In this document: piece after piece, positions 6,149 through 6,225 of the stretch
Layout: each line of letters begins with the position of its first letter
Numbering within the stretch: position 1 is the first letter of the stretch
Assembly (NCBI GenBank): GCA_937895975.1
Contig: CALBLG010000144.1
Coordinates: 1 to 6,225, forward strand
DNA: 6,225 bases
Source of the DNA: an uncultured Slackia sp.
Lineage (GTDB): Bacteria; Actinomycetota; Coriobacteriia; Coriobacteriales; Eggerthellaceae
Reading direction: 5' to 3'
Program-made: the position numbers and the translations under genes
Notes under the pieces: generated by a model
What the model was told of the DNA's origin: nothing
Seen by the model: only the letters and a program-made list of their open reading frames with translations
Databases searched by the model: none

Positions 6149-6225
6149 TGCGGGGTGGAGCAGTCTGGTCAGCTCGTCGGGCTCATAACCCGAAGGTCGT
6201 TGGTTCAAATCCAGCCCCCGCGACC
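6149..6225 (+). tRNA. Initiator tRNA-fMet (CAT)
   Basis: The full cloverleaf can be drawn. Acceptor arm: 6149-6155 with 6216-6222. D stem: GAGC/GCTC (6158-6161, 6172-6175). Anticodon stem: TCGGG/CCCGA (6177-6181, 6189-6193) with loop CTCATAA and anticodon CAT at 6184-6186. T stem: GTTGG/CCAGC (6199-6203, 6211-6215) with loop TTCAAAT. Two features mark it as the initiator rather than elongator Met tRNA: three consecutive G-C pairs next to the anticodon loop, and an A11-U24 pair in the D stem. Much of the sequence matches the E. coli initiator as I remember it. Position 1 is T and position 72 is G, a wobble pair where initiators usually have a mismatch. The window ends with A73 C74 C75, so the final A of CCA is not seen. 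The tRNA delivers formyl-methionine to the ribosomal P site at translation start. Confidence 0.95.

Noticed and set aside
6008..6208. Minus-strand 66-codon frame starting NQRPSGYEPDELT
   Set aside because: Its start is the reverse complement of the tRNA. Such 'QRPSGYEPDEL' products are a known false call over Met tRNA genes.

Overview
The window is nearly all one partial gene. A plus-strand reading frame is open from the left edge to a TAG at 5817-5819 and encodes the last ~1,938 residues of a giant cell-surface protein. It is a chain of eleven immunoglobulin-like domains of the Gram-positive pilin/adhesin type that crosslink themselves with Lys-Asn isopeptide bonds (Spy0128/FctA-like, 'streptococcal pilin isopeptide linkage' family; the first is closer to the DUF7601-like variant). 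A short Pro/Ala/Gly linker, a degenerate sortase-type signal, one membrane helix and an Arg-rich tail follow. The true start and any signal peptide or further head domains lie upstream of the window.

From 5820 to 6148 there is about 330 bp with no convincing gene. It holds three good stem-loops (5893-5931, 5973-6004, 6018-6048) and a plausible sigma70-type promoter (6091-6118). The window ends in an initiator tRNA-fMet (6149-6225, anticodon CAT), which stops after C75 at the right edge.

The host is a Gram-positive bacterium with moderately high GC. The domain style, GC-leaning codon use, LPXTG-like C-terminus and actinobacterial look suggest a Coriobacteriia-type gut or oral actinobacterium. 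That is inference from resemblance, not proof.

The protein would work as a long stiff stalk. Each domain has a Lys near its start, a Glu in a Y-x-[VIM]-x-E motif and an Asn in a final F-x-N-x-Y motif, and the linker from each Asn to the next Lys is only 13-19 residues. This regularity exposes two anomalies side by side. Domain 8 has Cys where the catalytic Glu should be. Domain 9 is split by a ~130-residue Ala/Asp/Glu-rich, lysine-free insert. No sortase, partner pilin or regulator is visible in the window.

Residue numbers count the GTG at position 15 as residue 1; this is a convenience, not the real start.
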